The notes beneath the pieces were generated by a model. It was not told where the DNA came from and searched no databases. It saw nothing but the letters and a program-made list of their open reading frames with translations. Position numbers and translations under genes: made by a program. From Neolentinus lepideus HHB14362 ss-1 (taxonomy: Eukaryota > Basidiomycota > Agaricomycetes > Gloeophyllales > Gloeophyllaceae), in assembly GCA_001632425.1 (NCBI GenBank), contig KV425662.1, forward strand, positions 1 to 64,000: 64,000 nt of DNA. Reading direction: 5' to 3'. This document shows, piece by piece, positions 43,835 through 56,217 of this stretch (the stretch's first letter is position 1; each line of letters starts with the position of its first letter).

Positions 43835-46431
43835 TTAGCTCGAGTACGGGGCCGGCGGCTGAGTAGGCGGCTGCATCTGCACGTTGTACACCATCATCGG
43901 CGCCGTCCACTGCTGCTGCTGGGATTGCGCCGGCTGGACAGTGTACGCCGTCGCGAACGTAGGTGGCTGAGACTGGGGCTGGGGCTGGGGCTGGGGCTGG
44001 GACTGCGAGTACTGCGGCGCCTGCTGAGGCTGGGGGTTCGAGGAGAACGTCGTCTGCGCCTGGCGCTGCTGTTGGGCAGCGGCGCTGTTCGCATTGCGGT
44101 CGCGGCTCCCGTCTCTTCGACCATGCGCGTTCCGTAGACACTCATGCTGGCCAGACGCAAGCAGCGCGAGGCCAATCGAACCGTGGTCGCCAGAGTGCTG
44201 GTAGTGGTACCCTACGATATCCGTTAGAATTAATGAGATGATACCTCCATCTAATTACTCACTCAATCCGTTCATGTTCTTGTATCGCCTCTGGCAATCC
44301 CCAACACCACAAGCGAAAGGCCTAAGACGCCTCTCCGCCTCGCGCTCAACCTCCATCATCTCCCTCTCCGTCAGCGGCTCGCCCTCGCTGCCCTCCCTCT
44401 CCCTCTCCTTCAACACCGCCTGCACCTCGCCGAGCTCCTTCGCCGGGCCGAAGCTGCACGACCCATGCGTAATATGGTACTTCAGCCCGTTCGCCTGCTT
44501 GTACGACTTGTTGCAGTTGGGCTTGGGGCACTTAAACGGCTTCGAGAGCAGCAGAGACGAAGACGGGCGCGAGAGCGTCGTGCTCGCGCGCGCGGCGGAG
44601 GCGGACGCAGAGGTGGACGCTTTGTTCGGGTTGAGCGAAGAGGAGCCAGAGGAGACGGCTTGCGGGGAGAAGTAAGAGTTGGGTGCAGGCGAGTTAACGC
44701 GTGAGCTAGAAGGCGTCGTCACAGGCGTGCTGGAGGCCGAGAAGAGGAGCGCCGGAGGGACGCAGCCGTCGGGCGTCAGTGGCGTATGCGGGGCACTGTC
44801 AACGCCCTCGTTGATCATACCAGAGGCAGAGAAGGGCTCATTGTAGTTGTGATAGCCGTTGTTGTTGAGAATGTCTCTAGTGGCGGGGAAGGTCGATACA
44901 GACAGGAGAGACCGGTTCGAGAGAACTGTGGTCGTGTCGAAAGCAGATATAGGCGATGGGCACGCGGACGTCGACGCAGACGTAGGGTTCGAGTAAACCT
45001 GCCCATGGGGGAACGTATTTCCCCCATTCACCGCCGTCGGACTGGGGTAGCCCGACAACGGCGTCGAGATCGGCGTATCGGGCGGACTGGGTGCACCACT
45101 GCTCGGCGTACTGTTATTCTCCATATCCATCTCCATATCATCGGGGTCGAACGGGCCTTGATTATGGTACCCCTGCCCGTGGGGCTGTTGATGGCCGACG
45201 AACGTCGCGTTCTGTGCGGCGACCTCAACGGCGGTGCCGAGGTCCATGTTTTGCGGGGGTTGGTTCTGCGAGATCTGCACCTGCAGCTGTGGGTGGTGTG
45301 GATGGAAGGGATCGACGACGACGACATGGCATTCCTCAAAGTGCTCGAGCAGGGCATGGAGGTCGGTCAGGTTCAGCCCACAGCAGGTGTAGTTACGACA
45401 CTGTACACGTAAGGCAAATGGTCAGCGTCATTGTACTTTGATTAATGATCAGCGGACATCAAGGACAGATGGGGCGAGGCGGGCTTCGAAGTTACGCCGG
45501 GCTATTACCGCGGTGTCGTAACGTGGCGGTAGACAGATGCCTTCGGACGTAGCAAGGTCGAAGGCGAAGGCATGTCATTGTCAGACGTGTACCCCGAGAA
45601 GCCATCGGCCCAATGTTGAAACTCCGGAGTACAGCGACCGCGACATGCCCACCTCTGCCTAACCCTGCGCGCGAGAAGAGGACCCGTTACTAGGGCGCCA
45701 GGCTGAAGTAACACCAACCCCGTAGGTGCACATGGCGGTCCCGCGGACGCCGAGTCACCCCAAGCGGATATACACAGACCCGCATGAAACGGTCCCGGAG
45801 CATGCCCAATGTCTTGAGACTAGTCCAAGAAAATGCGACTCACCAGCTCGTCTTCCCGCTCTTGGATCGTGAAGGCGTTGAATATCGAACCTCGATCGCT
45901 CTCGACGGAGGATGAAACTTTACCGAATTTGAAATCCGTAGGGCTGCGGGAAAGGAGTCAGTCTGAGTTGGGATACGATCTGGAATGGATGGTTCGAGGG
46001 CGCTCCGGGTGGCACATACATGTTGGTGCGGGCCAGAAGGGCGCACGTATAGGTATATGGACACGCGCTGCGGTGCAAGAATCGATTGCCACTGGAGGGT
46101 CATGGAAACTACCGTAGCACTTCCAGGAACCACCCGCAACGACGTCCCAATGCACATCGCAGGCTCACAAGACCGTACCGCCAATTGATGCCACCCAATC
46201 CGTCTAAAGAGTAGGAACTCACTCTAATGGCCCTAATAGCTGTCCAGGTGATACGCCAGGGTAGAATCTGCTGCCAAATGAACCAGCGCGGAAGGAAAGT
46301 GGAGAACCCAGGAGATGTCGGGTGTATGAAGCAGGATTGAAAGAGCCGCTGGTCAGAGAACCAGAGGCCATGTGAACGTCGCGGTCATGATGAGAAGGGA
46401 GGGCGATGGGCTGGGTTACAGTGGTCGTCAT
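43835..46431 (-). CDS. SFP1: SFP1-like split C2H2 zinc finger transcription factor
   Basis: Complement exons 46431-46223, 45943-45844, 45400-44263 and 44211-43835 give about 607 residues. An N-terminal finger-like block, CCGLNLTDLHALLEHFEECH (about 109-128), is followed by a long Ser/Pro/Thr region. Then come the split pair FKCPKPNCNKSYKQANGLKYH (about 392-412) and FACGVGDCQRRYKNMNGLRYHYQH (about 465-488). The tail has GLALLASGQHEC and a Gln-rich segment with alternating Pro-Gln. Three such fingers with this spacing are characteristic of Sfp1. In yeast it is a nuclear activator of ribosomal protein and ribosome biogenesis genes, controlled by TOR and PKA. The alternating PQ run is encoded by a GGGGCT repeat at about 43974-44002. 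An extra small exon between exons 2 and 3 cannot be excluded. Confidence 0.82.
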
Positions 46432-49400
46432 GGGCTGGGTCGGAGTCGGAGGCGTCGTCGGAGGCGTCGTCGTGTTAGTCGTTGTTGAAAATACAAGTTA
46501 AAAGCAATAAAATGCAGCGGATTGGAGAAGACAGCCGACTGAGGCGGGCGTTGTTTATACGAGAAGGGATGGGAGGGAAGCAGACGGACCCCTTCGCTTA
46601 TTAGTGTTTGCCGGTCGGACCACTGGGAGCCAATCAGCGGCTGCTCTGGCCACTGCTTACTTCATGTCGCCACATGCCGATCACCACGCCAAAGACCGAC
46701 CAAGCGGCGCCAAACAGTACGTAACGGTCCCGGCCGGCCATGCTTTCCCCGACCCGCGCCCTCCCGACGCTGGCACTGCCTGCCACATCCCGCAGCCACA
46801 GCCACACCCCAATCCCGCCACAAGGCTACCACGTCAGGGTCGCTTCTAGCCTCTTCTGCCACAAATAACGCGAATCCAGAACCTCCAGCGCCCTTAGCAC
46901 CGGTGCCCCCACTGCCTCCCCCACCGATACTTTCTACGTACCGACCCATCTGCTGGGTCTTCCCTTACCCGTAGCCAATGCTTGATCAGCGTCTCGTACT
47001 GTACACTGTCGTGGCGTTTACGTGTCGTCCTCTTCGGATCATCAGCACAGCTCTACGCACTCGTTCTACTTTCGCGAGGAGCCCATCACGAACATCTCAA
47101 TACTTGACTGCCAATCCAGGTAGTGCGTTCCCCGCAGTGAGGCTCGAGAACCACTCGCATTGCTATTCCAGGCAGTCTTGTCCACGCCCACTGGAGTCTC
47201 TTTGACACTCGGCGAATTAACTCGCTCGAGAGTCGCAGTGTCCACTATCTTCGGGAAACAGAGTGGTATTCGCGGTGGTCGTTACGCTGCTACTGTAGCT
47301 AGGTGTTTGACATCGAATGTGTTCCAGGTATACCACCCACATGATACTAGTCCCTGTGTGCCTCCTGCTACACATTCAACCGGTCCCCGCGTCGATGCCT
47401 AGCGTTTCATAGCCAAGCTCAACTATATTGTATGTTACACAGACATCACATTCTCGGCTTGCGAACCCAACAAATCTCTAGCACTGGGATTTACCTTTAC
47501 GCGACTGACGCTGTGATAATCAAATGTTCGAACCCTCACGCGACGTACGACGTGCCTCGTTATTCCTGGGGATTGGATGCATATGGATGCTTGTGTACAC
47601 TGACAGTAACAATCAACGCAAGTGACGGGAATCACTCTTCACAGAAGCGATCAAGCCTCTGAGAGCTGGAGACAGGGAATGGAGGGCGTTGCATAATGAA
47701 CTGAACATCCGAGCATCTCAGTGCACGTTGCTTGTCCTGACCAAATATACCCACAAGACGTAACCCGGAAGGCCTCAAAAGGATGCCAGCGGGTACCATC
47801 CGAGCAGCAGAGACTTTAGACACTTGTTAAAAGTAACATAAATGGTTTGTAGTTACATGCCATACCATAACAGTTTCGAATCCTTTCTGTAGCCATAGGC
47901 GCCCGTGCAGCTGCAGACCTAACGCCACATGCCTCGTGCCGTCTGCTTTACGTTAACACATACATACAGTACCCCCAAGCTCGTATTAATTAACTGGACA
48001 CAACTCCACCGCAGCATCCTACCCCGCACTGGCGTTCATATACCTTGTATCAACAAGTTCACGCCCTCGAAATGCAAACCTTCCTGTATCTAGCCGAGGT
48101 GCACGGACCGCGCCCTCACGCGACGCAGAATCAGTGGTGGTACGGCAGGGTGCAGGGCTTTGGGTGTATGGATGCATTGCGCTGATGCTTCTCCGGATGA
48201 ACGGCCCTCGAAGCCTTCGTTTCGAATCTTGGGGCAGGAGGCGTAACAGCACAACCGTGCCGTAGTGGGCGGCCAGGCACGCGGCGTGCAGCGTGTCCAA
48301 TGTTGGATCAGAGTCTTGGACGGCCTGCTATGCCATCGCTTTCAGGCAGGATTGATATGCATTCCACTTGATACATCGGGTCCGAAGTAAACCAGTCCCT
48401 TCTAATATTTCAATAGCATATCTAACATCCGCCTGCATCCGAGCCTCCTATCCACGGCACCAACCCATATCACCCACATCACCTTTCCTTCATCAACAAT
48501 TACGGTAACTCATCCATCGAAAGGTACAGATTCACGGTGCGATCATGATCACCCCAAGCGTCAGCTTGAACAGTTTACCCGCCCCGTCGATTGCAGGCTG
48601 AGCCTTGAGACAGATCTCGGGTGCGCGGGCCTGCTCATCCGCTTTGCCAGCCAATCGCAGGACGGAAATGACGGTGCGATCGCATCGGGTTGGGACTGGT
48701 GCTCGCTGCTCTGAAACTTCGGGGATTCACGCTGATGGTGGGCGTTTGTGGATTTGCGTGGGCGTCCAACAGGCGCTCGGACGGGATTAGGATTCGCCCA
48801 GATCTGCGGTCCAGTGTATCTGCCTCGGCGTTCATCAGCAGCTGTGGAAGCGGGACCGAGTGCGTGCTCGCTCGCTTGAGACGAGACGCGGTAAAGCGTC
48901 AATGTTGCCATTATCTCTATGCTTCTTCGCATTTTGTCGCTCTGAAGCTCCCGCGATTATGAAGAGACTCCGCGCGAACAAGTGATCGACATCTCTGGGA
49001 GTGTGTCTTTGCTTTTATACTGATAGGCGCTTGCATTTGACGCTATCAGTACCTTACCTGCCAACATTATTATCGTCGCTCCCGATGTGGCACAGGTTGA
49101 ATTGACGTAAATTTGAGATTCAATGCTAGCATTATCTGTTCTATCTGATACCACCGTGCCACATTCCACTTGCACACTAGTGAGTCGCCCATTCTGATCT
49201 TGATAGACGCTCTCGTAATGTATGCGTTAGGATTTGCGTGCCAAGACTACCCTGTGTGCCCGTTCCTACTGTGGCGCTGTTGCTTACTCGCAAACTAGCA
49301 TACTGACAAAGACGGCCTGCACCTTACTTGGACATTCGGACACTCACTCAGACCATTTCGCGGTGCTAAAACAATCACGACGCATCAGGCTCTCCCGTTC

Positions 49401-52400
49401 ACCTTCGGACGCATGAATAACTGCAGTCGCTCTGTCCAGACTTGCGTCCGGCCCCGAGTCTTTATGCCCGGACCGTACTCCAATCCGTGTCCAACCTCGT
49501 GCAGTGCATGGCCAACACAGTAACGGTGGTGCGTTTCATCCTGAACTCTACCTCATACACTTTAGCTTGACTAACGGCAGCACCATTTGGAATTGCCACC
49601 TCTTTCGCTCATGTGCAAACGTCCAGGTGCCACTATTGATCCTGTCTTCACCATAGCAATCCCCACCTGGCTTCAGCACAGCAATGTTGTTGTTTAGCTC
49701 ACTTACCGGTGACTACGGAAGTGAGCGTAATAATACCGAATTCTGGATTCTTGCGCCTAATGCATTCCAAGATATTAATATCCGTGAGCCCGAAGTTTTT
49801 CCTCGGCGTCAGCCTTTCCTTCTCATCACATGACAGATCATAACCACTTTCGGCAGAATCTTTCGACTCCTCGAATGCGCAGTCACCCGGTGATGTCTTC
49901 CCAACTCTCCGAAGTGAAATGACATAGCGGGTCTTCCCTCTCCCCGTTCATCCTGACGAAGCAAACCAGGACCCACAACGCCTCGGCTAGCTTTTGCCGT
50001 AGGGTTTCATAGCCTCAGCTATTTATCAAACGGCAAGCGCGAGCCAGACCCCACTCAGGATATCGTAGACTCCCAGTGCGTAATTGCTTTCGTGCCGATC
50101 TACCCGAGACATTGCATGGGCTGTGAATGCAGCGGGTCCGAAGACTTCCATCCCGAACAGGTCCGCCCATTTCCCGTGGTCGAGGCCAGCCGACTGCGTC
50201 GTTGTCCATATTGGGAAAACAAGGGCGGGCTCGGGGTGCACAGCAGTACGGAGATGGATGTACACCGTTGAAATGGTACTTGTGCTGGCATGCCGTCCGG
50301 CCGTTGTTCCGTGCTTCGTCTTCCGAGAGCAACGCCGTCCGAAGACGTCGTAGTCTCAAACTACTCGTCAATTTCCGGATGGGTGGTGAGATGTCGCTGG
50401 CTATGCGCCGTGCTCGTGCTCGCGGAGCTTTTCCATGCGAATGCTGGCTACCGGGTGCCTTGACCATGTCGGTGTGTCCGTCGTTCACTTGCCGTGCTGA
50501 TCTAGGTTTTGATATCATGTGTAGAATGGAGACCATCTTGCCGAGGTAACGTATTTTCCGTGTACGACAGGCAATATTACTTGTTCAGGGACTGATCACA
50601 AACGGCACGTTGATTTCGCCACTCGGCACGTCGATGTGAATGCCAACAGGAATCGGAGTGCAAGTCCTAGGAGCACGACGAATTTCTTGATGACTTCCTA
50701 TACTCATGTCACTGAGGTGGTTTTCTTACGCTGCGGCCAGCGTGAAGACAGCTATAGCTGTGCTCACGGTCGACGTCCGCGAAAGTTGACATTCATTCAG
50801 CGTGAGCTGACGTCCTGGGCTATAACCAACACCCTCGTCCACTGCATCAAAGATACTGCTGATTTATTCGATGTGCTGGTTTCTCTGACACGACGGAACC
50901 TTTTTGACACGTCCGGAAAACAGCGCAATTTGGACCCTGCCACGCTCTGTTACATCCCCCAGCAACCGGACTGGATACACTCAAGTACGTACTTCTCTTC
51001 CATTATAGAAGTGACGAAAACTTCCAGGGCAGGGTGATGATGACGATATTCTCTGTGATCTTACAGCTTTGTGTATCACGCGGAGCGTAGGGTCGCCGAG
51101 GCTGAGGACCCTGTCCGTCCGCTCGGTCGTGCCTCTTAAGGGTTAGTATAACAGTCCCGGGAGCTGGGCTGGTGCAAGATCTGTGTCCGTCTCGATCGCT
51201 CGGGACCCAGTCCCCAGCTGGTGCCGTCACATCGCGGTATGCTTTGGGATTCCGCGGAAGTTGAAACATACTGTTCCGAAGTGGCTTCTGTCGTTCGAGA
51301 CACGTAAGCTAACGGAGTTTACAGGCTTATAGTTGTCCTCTTCTTTCAGGTCGATTTTTTCCAAGAAGCTGACGTGTCGGCGCGGTAATATTGCGTACAC
51401 GCTAGTCGCAGTACGACTGAGTCATCTTTTGGATATAAACTTCGTACTGATATATCTCAGACATTTTATTTACTTTCGCTGCTACACCTCAGGTCAACTA
51501 CGGCTTGTATTGGAAACAATCATTTGTCTTAGTATGTATCCTCTCTGCGGCACATATTTATTCCGGTGCGCCGACTCCGCGACTTGCAATTGTATTGCGG
51601 AGAACACGAGGGTGGATTCAGACTCCGTGATATATCGGCTCTTCCAACTCCCGCAACACTTTTCGCTGTTGACCTGGAATGCCCGTGATCTTTACAGAAC
51701 GCGAAAGCATCCTGCATCAGCCACATGTTTCTAAATTCTGTCACCTAGCCAATGTATGCACTTTCATTCATATTTATGGTTCCTTGGCTTAGCGTTGCGA
51801 TTGGTAAGCTGGACTGTCCGAGTGCCGATTGGGTTTGCTTGTAGAGTGAGTTTATATCCGCACGGAAGCGTGACATGATCACCTAGAATTGATCGAATTT
51901 CAAGGGCATGGGCACATGGTAGGTCACGCACATGAAATAGGACGCGGTCATCTATTATATAAAATTTCATCTATGAGGGCCTATAGGTGTGTGATAGACT
52001 CCAAATATCACTGTAGTTAATTCACTCCCCTTTGTTGATAGTTCTATCAAAGCGGGCCCGACAAAGTCAGTATCAGTATACCGAGCGTAAATACTAAAAG
52101 CAGACACCCTGTAATATTGTCACATTCCATAAGTAGTAGACACCTCAACGAAGTTGGATCATGGGCTAAAGGCCTGATCAAATGCAAATGTGGCAAGACG
52201 AGTTTGCTCGAATCTGTCACATGGTCACGTGTGTGATACCATATTCGGTAACGCACCTTCCCGCTGTGGCTACATGCACAGGCGCCACAATCCGTAGATT
52301 CAATTACTCGAGAGCGCACGTGTCTGCGCGAGGGGAAATAACTTGCAACGTTGTGCCTATAAATTATTTACAAATTGTAATGCGGAGTAACATACGAGGG

Positions 52401-53399
52401 TCCGAGGAGAAGATGAAGTGTTATATCTGACGCCAGAAAATCTAAAGTTGTCGCGGAGGAGTTCAAGCGATCAGTAAAGGTCTTCACCGAGTCATGCCCT
52501 GGACATGTTACCTTGAATGTACGTAAGATAGAATCCTTGTTGCACCTTTTGTTCTACAATGCCGATATCATTCCTCGAGGCTCAAATTTGTCCGAGTCTC
52601 TCGACGGATACGAATTGGTAAGGAGGCCACAGTCCTATCCTGTAACTCAGTCGCAGTAGCAATTAGATATCAAAGTCTTAGGCTCCTTAATATGCCTTCA
52701 TTTACTACCTCATTCCTATCCTGTAACAAACAGCCACTCAGTCGCCATCCGGCACCGTCCGTATCATCAACACGTCTTCCTCAGGGCTAGCAAGTCGCCG
52801 GTCGGCGCCGGTGCATCTCCATCGACTTGCTATAAGCATATTAAACTTAGTACTTAGTGATATTCTGTGGACACGGGAGCTGGTGAGATGGTGTCCCCAT
52901 ATATAATCCTTGGCGCCGAGATAGCCTGTGCAGAGTGATTTGTTCCGGCATCTGGGAATTCCTCGACCCGTTGTTTGGATGATGACCGCAAGTGGATTAA
53001 TTTCCAAGGGATCGGAGGCTCAAAGTGCTTGGATAGATTATGATTGTGTTCCAACAGGTCGAGTGCGGTACACTGACCCGAGTATACGCCGGCCCGAGTC
53101 CACAGGTCACTTCTGATCACAAGAATGGGAACTATCTCGTACCTCTAGCGTATGTTCACATGTTGCATGGTCAATCAGCTACTGACAAGAGCACGGCTAC
53201 GCAGGAAATGCAGCGATGAGCTCCCTCACCTACGACCACGAGACGGCATGAACTCTAGGTAGGTCTTGGACTAGTACGAGAAGGCCATGAGGGAGCAAGG
53301 GGAAGGCTATGCTGGCACGTTGGTTTGAGCGTGTCTTGTTGCTTCTTAGGACTTTCACCATACATTCATTCTACGCTAACTTCTACCGCTACTGCCATC
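46432..53399. other. 7 kb without a supportable gene
   Basis: After the SFP1 promoter (to about 46700) I find only short open stretches. Scraps include an ankyrin-like TLDTLHAACLAAHYGTVVLL on the - strand at about 48300-48240. There is an open - strand piece at 50265-50029 (VFPIWTTTQSAGLDHGKW) and a hydrophobic + strand piece at 51333-51734. A possible exon RKSKVVAEEFKRSVKVFTE lies at 52435. None has consistent splicing or a recognised family. The gap may hold diverged pseudogenes or non-coding RNA. Confidence 0.3.
46626..46640. promoter_or_regulatory. CCAAT box upstream of SFP1
   Basis: GGAGCCAATCAGCGG lies about 200 bases upstream of the SFP1 start codon. It fits the CCAATCA core bound by HAP/NF-Y. 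Inferred from sequence alone. Confidence 0.35.
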
Positions 53400-54480
53400 T
53401 CACAAACCGCCGATATGCTGAGCGTTTATTACAGCACCATTAGTAAATGGAACATATAGGGCAGATGAGACCAGCTCACTATTGATATGCAACACTGCTC
53501 CAGTCATACAATTTGCATCCGACAGGCTGGCCAGGAAGGCATACGACGGGTCCATCTCGGCTGGCTGAGCAGCGCGACCGTGCAGTGGCATACCAGCGCC
53601 TAGACCTTCCATCTGCTCAGCAGGGCGACTGCATGCCTGGATGGATGTGATGACAGGACCGGGCACAATGGCGTTCACTCGAATGCCTTTGGGAGCGAGC
53701 TGGACGGCCAGACGGCGTGTGGACGTGACAATGGCACCCTTCGTCGAGGAATAGTCGACTGGTGGCAGCACTAAATCAGTCCACGTCTTTAATAGACTAA
53801 TAACCTTTACCTAGACTGTCGGAGCCTTTGTAGGCGGTCATGGAAGTGGTATTGATGGTGCTGCTTCCGCGCTTCATGTGGGGCAGAGCGTGTTTCGTGA
53901 CAGTAAACATCTGGAGGATATTGGACTGGAAGGTGCTTTTGACTTGCTCGAGGTTAATGTCCTCGAACTCCACTTCAAGCTGAAGTCTCAAGTCATCTCA
54001 ATAGCCTTTTATCGGGATGAAACCAACTTACATCTGCTTTATTGACGAGGACGTGCAAGGCCCCAAAGGTCTTAATGTGTGCGTCCACGACGGTATTGCA
54101 ATCCGCCTCCTTTTCGAGGTTGCATGGAAGGAGGAGGTATTTTGCGCCTTCCTTCTCGAGATCGAGTTTCGCAGACTCATACCGTGAGCGCCTTCTCGAG
54201 GGAAGAAGATCGCTGCCGAATTACCGATACCACTATCTCCCCGATGATGATGGCCGTCTTGCCCTCGAGCTTGCCTGAACCGACGTCCTTCCACACATAA
54301 GCTTGGTTTGCCTTTATCGTCCCATACTTCTTGGTTCGTGTACTCAATACCAGCTGAATACAATATTGTGAGGATATGAGCAGAAACGACTGGAACGTGA
54401 AAGACTGTCACGTACGCTTGATATTCTTGCCAAGGCCAGGTAATTTTTGCTCCTGCTTCGAGGGCACAGTGACGTGCTTG
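53400..54480 (-). pseudogene. Broken short-chain dehydrogenase (YghA-like N-terminal type)
   Basis: Pieces of one SDR are collinear but in changing frames. First comes SKQEQKLPGLGKNIK (about 54466-54420), then IEYTNQEVWDDKGKPSLC. GSGKLEGKTAIIIG follows in another frame. GGDSGIGNSAAIFF comes in a third, after one base is missing from the C run at 54239-54242. Then AKLDLEKEGAKYLLLPCNLE lacks about a dozen expected residues before it. Intact segments follow: NILQMFTVTKHALPHMK, TSMTAYKGSDSL, VDYSSTKGAIV (YxxxK present) and IRVNAIVPGPV. The coenzyme-binding glycine motif is therefore destroyed. The N-terminus resembles the general-stress SDR group with PKQEQ starts. Confidence 0.72.
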
Positions 54481-54897
54481 TATGCAGTGACAATATCTTG
54501 GGATAACATAGCAACTCAGAAATAACGGAGAAGGGGCAGATGGGAGGACGTACACTTCATAGTGCACCCGCTCTGTCGATCCTTATGATCATGTCGGGAG
54601 TTTGGGTGTTGGAGCGCTACGAAGAGGCCTACACATCATGATCTTCAAGGTCGCGTACCAAAAGGACTTGGAAACGCATTAATGCCCTTCTTACCGTTTG
54701 CGTGAGATCAATTGCAATATACAAATATTCATCATGCTGGTTTGCACTCTGCAGCAATCCCGGTGGCGGCGCTGTGGCGTCGACTGACAACAGGCAAGCA
54801 GCAAACGAAGACAAACAAGCTCGATGTTCTTGTATTATGTACTACACTTATTGCAAGGCAACTCATATCAGGAACAAGTACTAATCATCGAGGGCAG
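54481..54897. other. Intergenic
   Basis: 5' flanks of the broken dehydrogenase and of the cyclodeaminase-family gene. No coding signal. Confidence 0.35.
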
Positions 54898-56017
54898 ATG
54901 TCCCTGCGAGTTCTTTCTGCTGCCAATGTACGCCAAATAACATCGAGTTTCTCGACACAAGATCTCCTTCGACAATCTGCTGTTATATTTTCTCTTCTCT
55001 CGTCGACCAAAACGGAAGAACATGATGCAGGGTCAATCTCTTCGCCTCATCGGACGTCCATAGAGACGACGAATCACACGGTTCTGTTCATGCCATCGAG
55101 GGTCAGAAATGTCGGAACTGCCATCAAAGTTGTGTCGGTGCCAATGACAGATAAGGCGCGAGACGGAGGTCTTCCTGCTTCGACGATGGTCCTAGATGAG
55201 GAGACTGGATGTGCAAAGGCCTTGGTAAATGCGAGAAGCTTGACTGCTGTCAGAACAGCTGGTGGTATGTGGCGATCACAAGCATGCACGGCGAGAGTCC
55301 TCGATTCTAATGTCAAGATACTTGGAAGGATCACTTCTATCGACGGTGCTGCTCCTGTCTTGTACTGAACCTCGACAGTTGACGAGCTTCGGGGCTGGCG
55401 CCCAGATATACGCACATGTTTCCCTGCTTCTCCGACAATTTCCATCCATCCGGAATGTTCACATCGTTAATCGAACATCCAATCCGCGTCTGACTTCCCT
55501 CATGTCGACTCTCAAAGACGAATTCCCGACTGTAACATTTGCTGCACCGACTGGAGACACAACTGCTGTTGAGCTAGCGGTCAAGTCGGCAAACGTCATC
55601 GTGACAGCTACATCCTCTTCTGTCCCTCTCTTTCCATCGGACTGGGTTAGCTCTGGTACACACATCGTTTTGGTGGGATCGTATAAGCCGACCATGCACG
55701 AGGTACCAACTGCATTGATGCGTCGAGCCGGCAGAGTCGTTGTCGATTCTCGATCAGCATGCCTGCAGGAGGCTGGAGAGCTCATTGATGCGGAAATTCC
55801 TGAGGAGGAGTTGGTGGAACTTGGCGAGCTTGTAGACGTAAAGAAAAATGATGAATGGGCAGCAAAGCAAGACCTGGTCGACGAAATCAAGGGCAGAGGA
55901 GATGTGACGATATTCAAGTCTGTTGGCGTCGGTGTACAGGACGTCATGATCACGAGTGAGGTCGTGAATCGGGCTGGGGAACTAGGTATCGGAACGATTG
56001 TGGACGACTACGATTGA
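54898..56017 (+). CDS. Ornithine cyclodeaminase/mu-crystallin family protein
   Basis: Two exons, 54898-55264 and 55329-56017, across a GTATGT...AAG intron, give 351 residues, the family's usual length. The N-terminal dimerisation half has MSLRVLSAANVRQI, HTVLFMPSR, GTAIKVVSV and the signature ETGCAKALVNARSLTAVRTAGGSLL. The Rossmann half starts LTSFGAGAQIYAHV (GxGxQ), then VHIVNRTS, NVIVTATSSSVPLF, HIVLVGSYKPTMHEVP and VVVDSRSACLQEAGEL, and ends FKSVGVGVQD. Known members include ornithine cyclodeaminase (ornithine to proline plus ammonia), alanine dehydrogenase and ketimine reductases, all using NAD(P). The exact reaction cannot be told from sequence. The ATG at 54898 gives the conserved start. 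Confidence 0.88.
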
Positions 56018-56217
56018 TCTACGTTAAGAACAACGGAGGTGAAGTACAACGGCGACATAAGTAAGTCGTTATCTTGTCTTCAGGAACGTATAGACGCGAG
56101 ATTATCTTCTAAATGACACCCGCATACATCTCAGGAAGTAATACAATATGTAAGAATCGATAGGAGAATATGATGCGCTACATCAAATAAGGCTCAGTGT
56201 GTATCTCATTTGACGGT
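56018..56217. other. 3' flank
   Basis: Short convergent gap, no gene. Confidence 0.35.

Noticed and set aside
44786..45412. A 208-codon + strand open frame rich in Arg
   Set aside because: Antisense to the Ser/Pro-rich part of SFP1.
47520..47545. tRNA B-box-like GTTCGAACCC
   Set aside because: No matching A box or cloverleaf upstream. The similar GTTCGACTCC at about 23124 also lacks one.
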